In this document: one piece after another, positions 26,368 to 35,413 of the stretch | Position numbering within the stretch: position 1 is the stretch's first letter | Layout of the letters: each line of letters opens with the position of its first letter | NCBI RefSeq assembly: GCF_918741295.1 | Contig: NZ_CAKKNB010000001.1 | Location: 806,001 to 870,000 of the forward strand | Direction: 5' to 3' | DNA from: Aquabacterium sp. CECT 9606 | GTDB taxonomy: Bacteria; Pseudomonadota; Gammaproteobacteria; Burkholderiales; Burkholderiaceae_C | DNA: 64,000 nucleotides | Notes under the pieces: model-generated | Told to the model about the DNA's origin: nothing | Seen by the model: only the letters and a program-made list of their open reading frames with translations | Databases searched by the model: none | Position numbers and translations under genes: made by a program

Positions 26368-27036
26368 TCAGTTTTTGGGCGCGGCTGGCTTGGGCTGGGC
26401 TTTGCGGCCCGTGTGCGCGAACATGGCTTCCAGCAAGGCCACATCTTCATCTTGGCTTTTGGCGGTGGTGGCGCCTTTGCCAGGTTTGGGCTGGATGACG
26501 GTGCTGCTGCTGACCGCCGCGATGGCCACGGATGGCTTGGCGGTGGCCGGAGCGGGCGTGGCTGATGCTGTGGCGTCCATGTCTGGTGCCGCCAATGGCG
26601 CGTCGGCATGCGTGGTCTCGATCACGGCCGGGCCTGCGGCTGCGGGACCGTTGGCCTCAAGGCTGGCGGCAGTGAGCGCGTGAGGTGGTGCGGCAGGCGC
26701 TGGCAGCACCTGGGCCATCGCTGGCTTGTTGTCCTGGATGACCATGACGAAGCCGGCCATCAGTGCCAGCACACCCACGCCCATCGCGCCCCACAGCGCG
26801 CCTTGCAGCCAACTGCGGCGGTGGGATTTGCTGGTGCGCCTTCCGCCTTTGGTGCGGCTGGGGCGCGAGGCATGACGGGTTGACTCAAGCGTCGATAGAA
26901 TCCGCACGCGTTGGTGGTCCTCGGCGGTGGGCTCGTCGTCCATGCCCGCGAACAGGCTGGGGCGGTCCAGACTGGGTCGTTGACCTTGTCCTTGTTTGGG
27001 GGCTTGATGGTCGCCCGATGGGTAGCTCAACGCCAA
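26368..27036 (-). CDS. Single-pass membrane protein of unknown function
   Basis: The 222-residue product has a basic cytoplasmic N-terminus (RTKGGRRTSKSHRR before the helix), one transmembrane helix (about residues 78-100) and a long Pro/Ala-rich periplasmic tail that is probably disordered, ending with EDVALLEAMFAHTG and a lysine-proline tail. No domain recognised. It is divergent from the M15 peptidase gene and may or may not belong with the T6SS genes. Confidence 0.6.
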   Translation of the reverse strand: MALSYPSGDHQAPKQGQGQRPSLDRPSLFAGMDDEPTAEDHQRVRILSTLESTRHASRPSRTKGGRRTSKSHRRSWLQGALWGAMGVGVLALMAGFVMVIQDNKPAMAQVLPAPAAPPHALTAASLEANGPAAAGPAVIETTHADAPLAAPDMDATASATPAPATAKPSVAIAAVSSSTVIQPKPGKGATTAKSQDEDVALLEAMFAHTGRKAQPKPAAPKN

Positions 27037-27141
27037 CTCCCTGTGTTGATTTTTTGTGGTGTCGCCAAAGCGCGGATTCTACGAAGCGTGCGACACACCG
27101 AAGCGGCCAATCGTCTTTTTGCAAACAATCGTTACAACAAT

Positions 27142-27900
27142 ATGCTGGCAGGGTGGATTTTTGGGTACTTCGTCTTGGGCTGCCTGGGCCTCGCATGCCT
27201 GGTGTTTCCATCGGGGCGACGAGCAGCCTTGAGCTGGCTTAGCGCGTCCTGGAAAAGACGCCATCAATGCCCTGCTCGTGTGATGCCGTGGGTGCTGCTG
27301 GGCAGCGCCCTGCTGGTTCTGCCGGCTGCAGGCGTGTGGTGGTGGGGCGGCGGCTTGCATGGGGGCCGCACCTTGGATGCCTTTGATGACACCACTGCCG
27401 ACGATGGGAACCACCACGTGGCCCACCTTCTTCAAGGCGAGCAATTGGTGCCTCCACCGCCTTTGCCGCCCGAGGCCTTCACCACGGCCGAGGTCGAGGT
27501 GGTGCGCCCCATGCTGTCCAGCGCCGACCGCCGTTGGGATCGGATGGACGAGGCCTTTGTTCAGCGTGTGCTCATGGCCTTCAAAATCATGAAGGAGCGC
27601 CATGGCTACGACATGGCCTTGCTGGAAGGCTACCGCAGCCCCGAGCGTCAGAACCTGCTGGCCGCGCAAGGAGCGCATGTCACCAATGCGGGCGCCTGGC
27701 AGAGCTACCACCAGCATGGCCTGGCGGCCGATTGCGCATTCCTGCGCGAGGGCAAATTGGTGATCTCTGAAAAAGACCCGTGGGCCATGCGCGGCTACCA
27801 GCTCTATGGCCAGGTTGCCGAAGAATTGGGCCTGACCTGGGGTGGCCGTTGGCGAATGATGGACTTCGGCCACGTCGAGTGGCGCCGAAACAGAAAGTAA
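27142..27900 (+). CDS. M15-type peptidoglycan peptidase (T6SS-linked, TagX-like)
   Basis: The 252-residue protein has two N-terminal hydrophobic segments (about residues 4-22 and 48-68) and a periplasmic peptidase domain. The zinc motif SYH190QHGLAAD197 matches SxHxxGxAxD, and His244 in DFGHVEW is the third ligand; YRSPERQ is the usual substrate-side loop of the M15/VanY family. Comparable L,D-endopeptidases (TagX of Acinetobacter) open peptidoglycan for T6SS assembly, and the PAAR gene 110 bases downstream supports that role here. The ATG at 27142 has no clear ribosome site. Alternative: an ordinary cell-wall carboxypeptidase. Confidence 0.75.
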   Translation: MLAGWIFGYFVLGCLGLACLVFPSGRRAALSWLSASWKRRHQCPARVMPWVLLGSALLVLPAAGVWWWGGGLHGGRTLDAFDDTTADDGNHHVAHLLQGEQLVPPPPLPPEAFTTAEVEVVRPMLSSADRRWDRMDEAFVQRVLMAFKIMKERHGYDMALLEGYRSPERQNLLAAQGAHVTNAGAWQSYHQHGLAADCAFLREGKLVISEKDPWAMRGYQLYGQVAEELGLTWGGRWRMMDFGHVEWRRNRK

Positions 27901-28009
27901 CAAGCACCGCCCCAACGGGGGGGAAGGACCATGGACATCCGCCATTAGACTGCGCCCCTGCCTGCTGCAAGTGCGGGCCACGACGACAACACACAGGGAG
28001 TCAGACGAC

Positions 28010-28276
28010 ATGGGGCGTCCTTTCATTGTTCTGGGTGACAGCACCGACCATGGCGGCACGGTGGTGGGCGCTTCTGGTGTGACCGACACCCACGGCAAGC
28101 GCATCGCCCGCGTGGGTGACCAGGTCACTTGCCCTCATCGGGGCCACGGCACCACGGTGATTGTGTCGGGCGACGCCACCATGATCATCGATGGCCAACC
28201 CGCAGCGCGCCATGGCGACAAGTGCGCCTGTGGCGCCACCCTGATCGCGGCCCAGGCGGTATCCACCGGCATCTGA
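28010..28276 (+). CDS. PAAR-domain protein, T6SS spike tip
   Basis: The 88-residue protein is nearly all PAAR domain: GRPFIVLGDSTDHGGTVVGAS, the P-H-R-G-H-G segment in VTCPHRGHGTT and a C-terminal GDKCACGATLIA with Cys/His zinc ligands. PAAR proteins cap the VgrG spike of type VI systems. There is no C-terminal effector extension. The ATG at 28010 lies behind CAGGGAG; it ends one base before the next gene. Confidence 0.87.
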   Translation: MGRPFIVLGDSTDHGGTVVGASGVTDTHGKRIARVGDQVTCPHRGHGTTVIVSGDATMIIDGQPAARHGDKCACGATLIAAQAVSTGI

Positions 28277-28277
28277 G

Positions 28278-29762
28278 ATGAGCAAGTTGTTGAAGGCAGG
28301 GCTGTTGTGCCTGGCAATCGGCGCGCTGGTCTGGTTGGTCTCCCTGTGGCAATGGCAGATGGCAGGCCGCGATGTCTCGGGCCCGGAGATCGTGGGCCAG
28401 TTGTTCGTGTTGCCCGTGGTGTTGGCGGCAGCGCTGTGGGTGGCGGTGTGGGGTGTGGCCCGCTTGAGGGTCAACGCGGCCAGGCCAGTGGTGCTCAAGG
28501 CACCGCCCGCGGCTGCCACAGCCACGCCGGCCGTGGCGCCGGTGGACGAGCGGCGGCTCAACGTGGCCGTGGTGCAAGCCGCGGTGCGCTTGTTTGCCGG
28601 AGACACACCCGAGCAGGCCCTCTCGCAAGTCCGCTCAGGCGAAGTTCGCCCTGGCCTGGACCCTGAGTTGCAGGATGTGGATGGCGCCCCCGTGTTCACG
28701 GCGCGTCTGCCGGATCTGGATGTGGACGGCCTGCGCCAAGCGCTGCCGCCCGAGGTGGGCGACCGCGTGGTGCGCGCATTGAGCCTGCTGCAAGCCCCCG
28801 CTGATCAATTGCTGGAGCGCGTGCTGATGCTCGCGGACGACTGGCCTGTCGATGAGGCACCTGCGGCCGCCTCGATGGACCTGGTCCGACCCGCGCACCT
28901 CAGTGGTATGGCGTCTGCAGCCACCACTGGCGCACGCCATGGCCAGTCGTTGCCCCGCTTGACCGTGCGCCTGGCCTTGCCGTCTTCCTGGACCGAAGCC
29001 GAGCGCGAACACGCGTCCGCCTGGTTGCGCATGCGTTGCGAGGTATTGGCATCGCCAGCCTTGCATGTGCATGCCCTGGACCACGCCGATGGCTTGTGGG
29101 CCTTGCTGGACCAGCAAACCCTGCAGTGGTCGCGCGATGGCCTGCCGCAATGGTGCCTGGTGCTGGTGGCCGACAGCGCCATCGATGAGCGAGAAATTGA
29201 ACGGCGGCAGTCGGTGGGCGAACTCTTCACCGGAGCCCATCAAACCGCCCGCATCCCCGGTGAGGCGGCGGCGGGCTTGTTGTTGACCACGGCCGATTGG
29301 CCCGGCCTGGATGAGCAGATCCCGCCGCCTGCGCGCCTGTACCGACCCGTGCGCTTGCGGCGCGACAAATCGGCCGATGCTGCTGGACGCGTGGGCGCCA
29401 GTGTGTTGCAAGACGCCATGGGGCAGGCCTTGCGCGTGTGTTCGGCCCTGCCTGATGACCTGGCCCACGTGGTGACCGATGCCGACCACCGTGCCAGCCG
29501 CACTGCCGAGGTCTTCGAATCCTTGCAAGGCTTGGCCCCCCAACTGGACCCGATGTTGTCGGTGACCCGCATTGGCGAGGCTTGCGCAGACCAAGGACTG
29601 GCCGGTGCCTTGGTGCCCATCGCCGTGGCCACGGGCATGGTGCAACAAGGCGATGCCCCTGGCGTGACGCTGGCGGTGCTGGTGCAGGCCTCCCACGAGC
29701 GGGTGGCGCTGGCTTTAACTCCCTGGACTTGGGCGCCTTCATCGGCCCAAGCCAAGACCTGA
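28278..29762 (+). CDS. T6SS-linked membrane protein with degenerate ketosynthase-like region
   Basis: The 494-residue product has two transmembrane helices (about residues 5-24 and 43-63), an Ala/Pro linker and a large soluble domain. I see no named T6SS component. Two segments in the soluble part recall thiolase-fold beta-ketoacyl synthases: WCLVLVADSAID...RIPGEAAAGLLL (from residue 292, PGEAAA at about 327) and a C-terminal ADHRASRTAEVFESL...GLAGALVPIAVATGM. No Cys-His-His catalytic set is evident. Its position between PAAR and tssM, tightly packed (18 bases to tssM), ties it to the secretion system. The fold likeness is from motif memory and is not verified. Confidence 0.55.
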   Translation: MSKLLKAGLLCLAIGALVWLVSLWQWQMAGRDVSGPEIVGQLFVLPVVLAAALWVAVWGVARLRVNAARPVVLKAPPAAATATPAVAPVDERRLNVAVVQAAVRLFAGDTPEQALSQVRSGEVRPGLDPELQDVDGAPVFTARLPDLDVDGLRQALPPEVGDRVVRALSLLQAPADQLLERVLMLADDWPVDEAPAAASMDLVRPAHLSGMASAATTGARHGQSLPRLTVRLALPSSWTEAEREHASAWLRMRCEVLASPALHVHALDHADGLWALLDQQTLQWSRDGLPQWCLVLVADSAIDEREIERRQSVGELFTGAHQTARIPGEAAAGLLLTTADWPGLDEQIPPPARLYRPVRLRRDKSADAAGRVGASVLQDAMGQALRVCSALPDDLAHVVTDADHRASRTAEVFESLQGLAPQLDPMLSVTRIGEACADQGLAGALVPIAVATGMVQQGDAPGVTLAVLVQASHERVALALTPWTWAPSSAQAKT

Positions 29763-29780
29763 TCGATCTGGACTGGAACC

Positions 29781-32700
29781 ATGCAGAGAATCTGGCAGTT
29801 TTTTCTCAACCCCAAGGTCCTGACGGTGCTGGGCGTCGCGGCCCTGGCCGCCTTGTTGTTCCTGGGTGCCGACACCTTGCAACTGGGTTTGATCTGGGCC
29901 GTGGCCGTGCTGGGCCTGGTGGCCCTGGCTTGGCTGATCGTGTGGGCCGTGCGCCGGGGCAAAGCGGCCAAGGCATCGTCGCAGCTGGAGCAAGCGCTAC
30001 AGGCCGAGGCCGACAAGGCCGTCAAGTCGGCGGGCAAGGACAAGCGCGATGAAGTGCAGGCCGTGCGCGAGCGCATGGTGGATGCCGTCAAGCTGATCAA
30101 GTCGTCCAAGCTGGGCGAAACCTCGGGCTCGGCCGCCTTGTACGAGTTGCCCTGGTACGCCGTCATCGGCAACCCGGCCGCAGGCAAGAGTTCGGCCGTG
30201 GTCAAGTCGGGCCTGAAGTTTCCCTTTGCCGACAACACCGAGAACGTCATCCAGGGCATTGGTGGCACGCGCCACTGCGACTGGTTCTTCACCACCGAAG
30301 GCATCCTGCTGGACACGGCAGGCCGCTACGCCGTGCACGAAGAGGACCGCAGCGAATGGCTGGGCTTCCTGTCGCTGCTGAAGAAGCACCGGCCCAAGGC
30401 ACCCATCAACGGCGTGATCATCGCGGCCAGCGTGGCCGAGCTGGGTGCCAACAAGCCCGAGTTCGCCATCGAACTGGCACGCAAGCTGCGCCAGCGCGTG
30501 CAGGAGCTGACGGAAAAACTGGAGGTGTTCGCCCCCGTCTACGTGGTCTTCACCAAGGCCGATCTGATCTCGGGTTTCGTGGATTTCTTTGAAGACCGTG
30601 ACCGCAGCGAGCGCGACAAGGTGTGGGGTGCCACACTGCCGTACGACACCACCGGCAAGGCTGATGCTGTGGCCGCGTTCGACCACCATTTTGACGAGCT
30701 GTACGAAGGCTTGAAAGAAGCCTCGGTGGCGCGCATGTCGCTGCACCGCGGCGAGCAACTGCCGCCCGGTGTGCTCACCTTCCCGCTGGAGTTCGCGGCG
30801 CTCAAGTCATCCTTGCGCACCTTCATCACCACCTTGTTTGAAGAGAACCCTTACCAGTTCAGGCCCATCTTCCGGGGCTTCTACTTCACCAGCGCCGTGC
30901 AGGAGGGGCAATCCACAGGGCGGGCCAGCGAGCGTGTGGCCGAGCAGTTCGCCCTGCAGTTGCAGCCGGGCATGGCCTCCAAGGTGTATTCGCAAAGTGG
31001 CTTCTTCCTCAAGGAGTTGTTCTCCAAAGTCATCTTTGCCGACCGCCAACTGGTGCAGCAATACACCAGTCGCCACAAGCTTCACCTGCGCTACGCCTGC
31101 TTCCTGGCCGGGGTCGTGCTGCTGGGTGCCTTGCTGGGCACGTGGACCTGGTCCTACCTGGGCAACCGCCAACTGGTGAGCAATGTGCAGGCCGATCTGG
31201 CCAAGGCACAGCGCGTGCAAGAAGGGCGTGTCGACCTGCAGTCTCGCCTTGAAGCGCTTGAGATCCTGCAAGACCGTTTGGCCCAGATGCAGCAGTACCG
31301 CAGTAGCCGGCCTTGGTCGCTGGGCTTGGGCTTGTACCAAGGGCAGGCCATCGAGGCACGTTTGCAGCAGGAATACTTTGCTGGCCTGCAAGCGGTGATG
31401 CTCAAGCCGGTGGAGCAATCCATCGCGGCCTACCTTGCTGATGTCAATGCCCACGCGGATGATTTGCGGCCCATCCAGCGGGTGGGCGAGGGCGCCCCTG
31501 TGGCGGCTGCCCCTCCTGCTTCGGGCGTCACCGCCACTGCCAGCGCCGCGGGTGAGTCGGCCTACGCCAGCGCGTCCAGCACCAATGTCACCGAGGCCTA
31601 CAACGCCCTGAAGGCCTACCTGATGCTGGGCGACCGCTCGCGCCTGGAGTCGGGCCACATGAGCGACCAATTGACACGCTTCTGGCGCAGCTGGCTGGAG
31701 GCCAATCGCGGCACCATGCCGCGCGATCGATTGATTCAAAGCGGTGAGCACATCATGTCGTTCGCGCTGGCGCAAATGGCCGATCCCGCGTTTCCTCAAC
31801 AAGACCTCAATCTCGGATTGCTGGACCAGACCCGCGAAAATCTGCGCCGGGTGATCAAGGGCATGCCGGCGCGTGAGCGCGTCTACGCCGAGATCAAGGC
31901 ACGCGCCGCCACGCGCTTCGCGCCCATGACCGTGGCCCGATTGATCAGCGATCCCGATCGGCCCATCGTCGCGGGCAGCTACGCCATCTCCGGCACCTTC
32001 ACCAAGGAAGCCTGGGACCAGTACGTCAAGGACGCCTTCAAGAACGCCGCCAACAACGAACTGCAGGCCACCGACTGGGTGCTCAAGACCGCGTCCAGCG
32101 ACGACCTGACCCTGGAAGGCAGCCCGGAGCAGATCCAGAAGGCGCTGACCCAGTTGTACAAGACCGAGTACGTGCGCGAATGGCAAAAGTTCATGCAGGG
32201 CATCACCGTGCAAGAGTTCGGCACGTTTGAAAAGGCCGTGGCGCACATGAACCGCCTGGGCGACCCGGCGGCCTCGCCCGTGGGCTTGTTGATGCGCACG
32301 CTGTACGACCAGACCGCCTGGGACAACCCCTCGTTGCTGAACGACAAACTGGCGTTGGGCCAACGTGGCTTTGTCGACTGGTTCAAACAATCCATCTTGC
32401 GCATGGCCCCTTCGGCCGTGCCGGTCAATGTCAATGTGGCCATGCCCACGTCGGAGATCCCCTTGGGCCCCATCGGCAAGGAGTTCGTCGGCCTGAACCG
32501 CCTGATGATGCCGCGCGATGGCGGTGCCACCTTGGTGCGCAGCTATCTGGATGCACTGTCCAAGATCCGCACCCGTTTCAACCAGATGAAGAATCAGGGC
32601 GACCCGGGTCCAGCATCGCGACAGTTGATGGTGCAGACCCTGGAGGGCAGCTCCGAATTGGCCGATGCCCTGAAGCTGGTGGACGAGCAGATGCTCAATG

Positions 32701-33596
32701 GCATGAGCGACTCGGCCAAGGCCACCTTGCGGCCTTTGCTGGTGAGGCCATTGATGCAGGCCTTCGCCGTCATCGTGCGGCCCACCGAGTCCGAGCTGAA
32801 CCGCGTGTGGATGGCACAAGTCTTTGAGCCTTACCAGCAAACCTTGTCGGCCAAGTACCCGTTCGACCGGGCTTCCAAGGTGGAAGCCAGTCCGGTCGAG
32901 GTGGCCAAGGTCTTCGGTTCGGAGGGCGCCGTGGCCAAGTTCGTGGAGCAGTCGCTGGCGGCCCTGGTGGTGCGTCGCGGCGACACGGTCAGCCCGCGGA
33001 CCTGGGCCGACATGGGCGTGCGCTTGTTGCCGGACTTCTCTGGCGGTTTGTCGTCCTGGGTGGCGCCATTGAGCGGCCAAGGCGCAGGCGCCAGCAGCTC
33101 GGGTGCGGGCGGCGCAGCGGCCGCTGAGGCCCAGACGGTGTTTGAGCTTCTGCCGCAAGCGGTGCCGGGTCTGACCGAGTACACCGTGGACATCGACGGC
33201 CAGCAACTGCGTTACCGCAATGCCGCAGCGACCTGGTCGCACTTTGTGTGGCCTGGCCCAGGCACGCCAGGCGTCAAGATCTCCGGGGTGACCTACGATG
33301 GCCGCACGGTGGAGTTCTTCAACGAGCCTGGTCGCTATGGCCTCGAGAAGATGATCAACACCGCCCAACGCAAGCGCACCGACAGCGGTGCGTTTGAACT
33401 GCGCTGGCCACAAGGCGCGCTGGCCGTGGCCTTGCAGTTGCGCATCATCTCCAACGCCTCTGCGCCCGCAGCGGCCCCAACCACCACGGCGGCAGGCGCA
33501 TCCCCTGGCACCGGGCGTCCCGGCGCTTTGCCGGCGATGGTCGCAGGCGATGCCGAGTCCACCGTGGCTTCGATCAAGCCCGAGGCCAAGCCATGA
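29781..33596 (+). CDS. tssM: T6SS membrane complex protein TssM (IcmF)
   Basis: TssM forms the inner-membrane to periplasm channel of the type VI system with TssL and TssJ. The 1271-residue protein has two N-terminal helices (about residues 12-30 and 36-58), a cytoplasmic NTPase-like domain with Walker A GNPAAGKS (130-137), then TLLDTAGRY-like ILLDTAGRYAV and FTKADLISGF, a third helix (about 437-458) and a long periplasmic part. The C-terminal region carries the usual IcmF DUF1215-like beta domain (FVWPGPGTPGVKI). It overlaps tagF by 4 bases. Confidence 0.95.
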   Translation: MQRIWQFFLNPKVLTVLGVAALAALLFLGADTLQLGLIWAVAVLGLVALAWLIVWAVRRGKAAKASSQLEQALQAEADKAVKSAGKDKRDEVQAVRERMVDAVKLIKSSKLGETSGSAALYELPWYAVIGNPAAGKSSAVVKSGLKFPFADNTENVIQGIGGTRHCDWFFTTEGILLDTAGRYAVHEEDRSEWLGFLSLLKKHRPKAPINGVIIAASVAELGANKPEFAIELARKLRQRVQELTEKLEVFAPVYVVFTKADLISGFVDFFEDRDRSERDKVWGATLPYDTTGKADAVAAFDHHFDELYEGLKEASVARMSLHRGEQLPPGVLTFPLEFAALKSSLRTFITTLFEENPYQFRPIFRGFYFTSAVQEGQSTGRASERVAEQFALQLQPGMASKVYSQSGFFLKELFSKVIFADRQLVQQYTSRHKLHLRYACFLAGVVLLGALLGTWTWSYLGNRQLVSNVQADLAKAQRVQEGRVDLQSRLEALEILQDRLAQMQQYRSSRPWSLGLGLYQGQAIEARLQQEYFAGLQAVMLKPVEQSIAAYLADVNAHADDLRPIQRVGEGAPVAAAPPASGVTATASAAGESAYASASSTNVTEAYNALKAYLMLGDRSRLESGHMSDQLTRFWRSWLEANRGTMPRDRLIQSGEHIMSFALAQMADPAFPQQDLNLGLLDQTRENLRRVIKGMPARERVYAEIKARAATRFAPMTVARLISDPDRPIVAGSYAISGTFTKEAWDQYVKDAFKNAANNELQATDWVLKTASSDDLTLEGSPEQIQKALTQLYKTEYVREWQKFMQGITVQEFGTFEKAVAHMNRLGDPAASPVGLLMRTLYDQTAWDNPSLLNDKLALGQRGFVDWFKQSILRMAPSAVPVNVNVAMPTSEIPLGPIGKEFVGLNRLMMPRDGGATLVRSYLDALSKIRTRFNQMKNQGDPGPASRQLMVQTLEGSSELADALKLVDEQMLNGMSDSAKATLRPLLVRPLMQAFAVIVRPTESELNRVWMAQVFEPYQQTLSAKYPFDRASKVEASPVEVAKVFGSEGAVAKFVEQSLAALVVRRGDTVSPRTWADMGVRLLPDFSGGLSSWVAPLSGQGAGASSSGAGGAAAAEAQTVFELLPQAVPGLTEYTVDIDGQQLRYRNAAATWSHFVWPGPGTPGVKISGVTYDGRTVEFFNEPGRYGLEKMINTAQRKRTDSGAFELRWPQGALAVALQLRIISNASAPAAAPTTTAAGASPGTGRPGALPAMVAGDAESTVASIKPEAKP

Positions 33597-34576
33597 GCGC
33601 GGCCCCTCGTTCAACCCAGGTCTTGTACTTTGGCAAGCTGCCTTCGCGGGGCGACTTTGTCCGCAGTGCGCACCATGCTTCGGTCATACAGAGCCTGGAC
33701 CAGTGGCAGGCGCAAACGATGGAGCGCTTGTCGGCCGACCCGCGCTGGAAGCTGGTCTACGACCAAAGCCCGGCCGTGCAATTCGCCATCCTGGGCTTGC
33801 ACAGCCAGGTGGGCCTGGCGGGCCACTGGCTGGCCAGCCAGGATGCGTCAGGGCGGCGCTTTCCCTTCATCACCGCCGGTGTGTTCGATGTGTCGGACCC
33901 GTTGGATTTCATCCAGCACGGCCCCCTGGTGCTGGCGCGCTTGTGGGCCCGCCTGGAGCAGGTCGCTCGGGTGGCCCATGCCGCCACGGACCTCGCGCAC
34001 GCCCAGGCCAGCTTGACGGCGCCCATCGAGGGGGAGCTCAAGACCCAGGGGCCGCGTCAGGAGTTGGGCGATTTCCTGGACACGCACACCGTGGCCAGCC
34101 TGGAGCAGATGCTGGCGGCCTCGGGCGCGCGGGTGTCGGTGCGCCAGACCTTGCTGGCGCTGGGCATCTTGCTGCAGCCAGTGATGGCCCAAGGCGCCGG
34201 CAAACTGCACAAGGGCCTGCGCCTGCCCTTGGCGGGGGATGCGGGCTTGCGATGGTCCGTAGCCTGCTTCTGGCTGTCATTCATCCTGGGCTTTTTCAAG
34301 CGCGTGGACGCGGAGTTGGGTTTGTTCGTGACCACGCACACCACCCACCCTGAAATGATCCTGTGTTTCCAGGGCGCTTCGGCGGCTTCGCTGTGCTCGG
34401 TCATCGATCCCGAGGCCTTGCAACGCGACACCGTCGAGGTCACCCAGGCCGACTGGGTGGAAGACTGCCTGGAAGACGATTACGGCCTGCGCAAGTTGTC
34501 GAACTACCTGCGCGACCCGGCCCTGTCCTTGGCCCAAGCCCTGCGCACCTTCGAAGAGATATTTTTGGGAGTATGA
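33593..34576 (+). CDS. tagF: T6SS-associated protein TagF
   Basis: TagF proteins modulate type VI activity after translation, in some species by sequestering Fha. The 327-residue protein begins with YFGKLPSRGDFVRSAH and SLDQWQAQTM, the TagF (DUF2094) signature, and continues with RRFPFITAGV. The ATG overlaps the tssM stop and its own stop overlaps the ompA-family start, so three genes are translationally coupled. Confidence 0.9.
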   Translation: MSAAPRSTQVLYFGKLPSRGDFVRSAHHASVIQSLDQWQAQTMERLSADPRWKLVYDQSPAVQFAILGLHSQVGLAGHWLASQDASGRRFPFITAGVFDVSDPLDFIQHGPLVLARLWARLEQVARVAHAATDLAHAQASLTAPIEGELKTQGPRQELGDFLDTHTVASLEQMLAASGARVSVRQTLLALGILLQPVMAQGAGKLHKGLRLPLAGDAGLRWSVACFWLSFILGFFKRVDAELGLFVTTHTTHPEMILCFQGASAASLCSVIDPEALQRDTVEVTQADWVEDCLEDDYGLRKLSNYLRDPALSLAQALRTFEEIFLGV

Positions 34577-35385
34577 CGAGCATGAAGCACACCAAAGTCC
34601 TGGCCTGGTCCCTGGCACTGTGCTGCGCGGTGGTCGGCGCCCAAACCACGGCACCTGCAATGGCACCCGCAACAGGGGCGCAGGTGCTGGGCCCCAATCA
34701 GGTGGTGGTTGCCGGCACCGTGCCCGACGAGGCCACGCGCGTGCAAGTGGTGTCGCGTCTGCGCGAGCTTTACGGCGCAGACCGGGTGGTCGACCAGTTG
34801 ACCCTGGGCGCGGTGGTGGCGCCCCCGCAGTGGTCTCAGAACCTTCAGAAGGTGCTGTCGCCCTCATTGAAGCAGGTCAGCCGTGGGCAGTTGAGCGTGC
34901 AAGGCAACACCATCGACCTGAAGGGGGAGGTGGCCAACGAGGCTGTGCGCCAGCAAATGGCCAGTGACATGGCTGCCTCGCTCAACCCCACCTACACCGT
35001 GCGCAATGGTTTACGCGTGGCGGCGCAGGAGCAAAGCCTGGTGGACCAGACCTTGGGCAACCGCATCGTCGAGTTCGAAGCGGGCAGCGCGGTCTTGAGG
35101 CCGGCCGGCACCGGCATCCTGGACGAGATGGCGCTGGCCCTGTCCAAGTTGAAAGGCAAGAAGGTCGAGGTCATTGGCCACACCGATGCACAAGGCGGCC
35201 GTGTGGCGAACGTGGCGCTGTCATTGGCGCGCGCACAAGCGGTCAAGACCTACCTGGTCAGCAAAGGGCTGGTGGCCGACGCAATTGGCACCACAGGGCT
35301 GGGGCCTGATCGGCCGGTGGCCAGCAATGCCACCGAAGAAGGCCGGGCCCGCAACCGGCGCATCGAGTTCAGGGTGGAGCCCTGA
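34573..35385 (+). CDS. OmpA-family peptidoglycan-binding protein (T6SS-linked)
   Basis: The 270-residue product has a signal peptide (VLAWSLALCCAVVGAQ), two BON-like repeats (each a V-x-G-x-V...A-x-x-V-V pattern) and a C-terminal OmpA domain (about residues 160-270) with VIEFEAGSAVL-like VEFEAGSAVL, GHTDAQG, LSLARAQAVKTYLV and GRARNRRIEF. It would anchor the secretion complex to peptidoglycan, standing in for the TagL/OmpA part often fused to TssL. The ATG overlaps the tagF stop; a second ATG at 34582 is possible. tssA is convergent 28 bases away. Confidence 0.88.
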   Translation: MTSMKHTKVLAWSLALCCAVVGAQTTAPAMAPATGAQVLGPNQVVVAGTVPDEATRVQVVSRLRELYGADRVVDQLTLGAVVAPPQWSQNLQKVLSPSLKQVSRGQLSVQGNTIDLKGEVANEAVRQQMASDMAASLNPTYTVRNGLRVAAQEQSLVDQTLGNRIVEFEAGSAVLRPAGTGILDEMALALSKLKGKKVEVIGHTDAQGGRVANVALSLARAQAVKTYLVSKGLVADAIGTTGLGPDRPVASNATEEGRARNRRIEFRVEP

Positions 35386-35413
35386 GCGACCAAGGTGGGC
35401 GGAGCTGCTCAGG

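Noticed and set aside
24481..26565. 694-codon plus-strand open frame
   Set aside because: Antisense across DUF429, BLUF and folE, three genes with strong motifs on the other strand.
30807..33614. 935-codon minus-strand open frame
   Set aside because: Antisense of tssM with no recognisable motif; tssM has clear family motifs.
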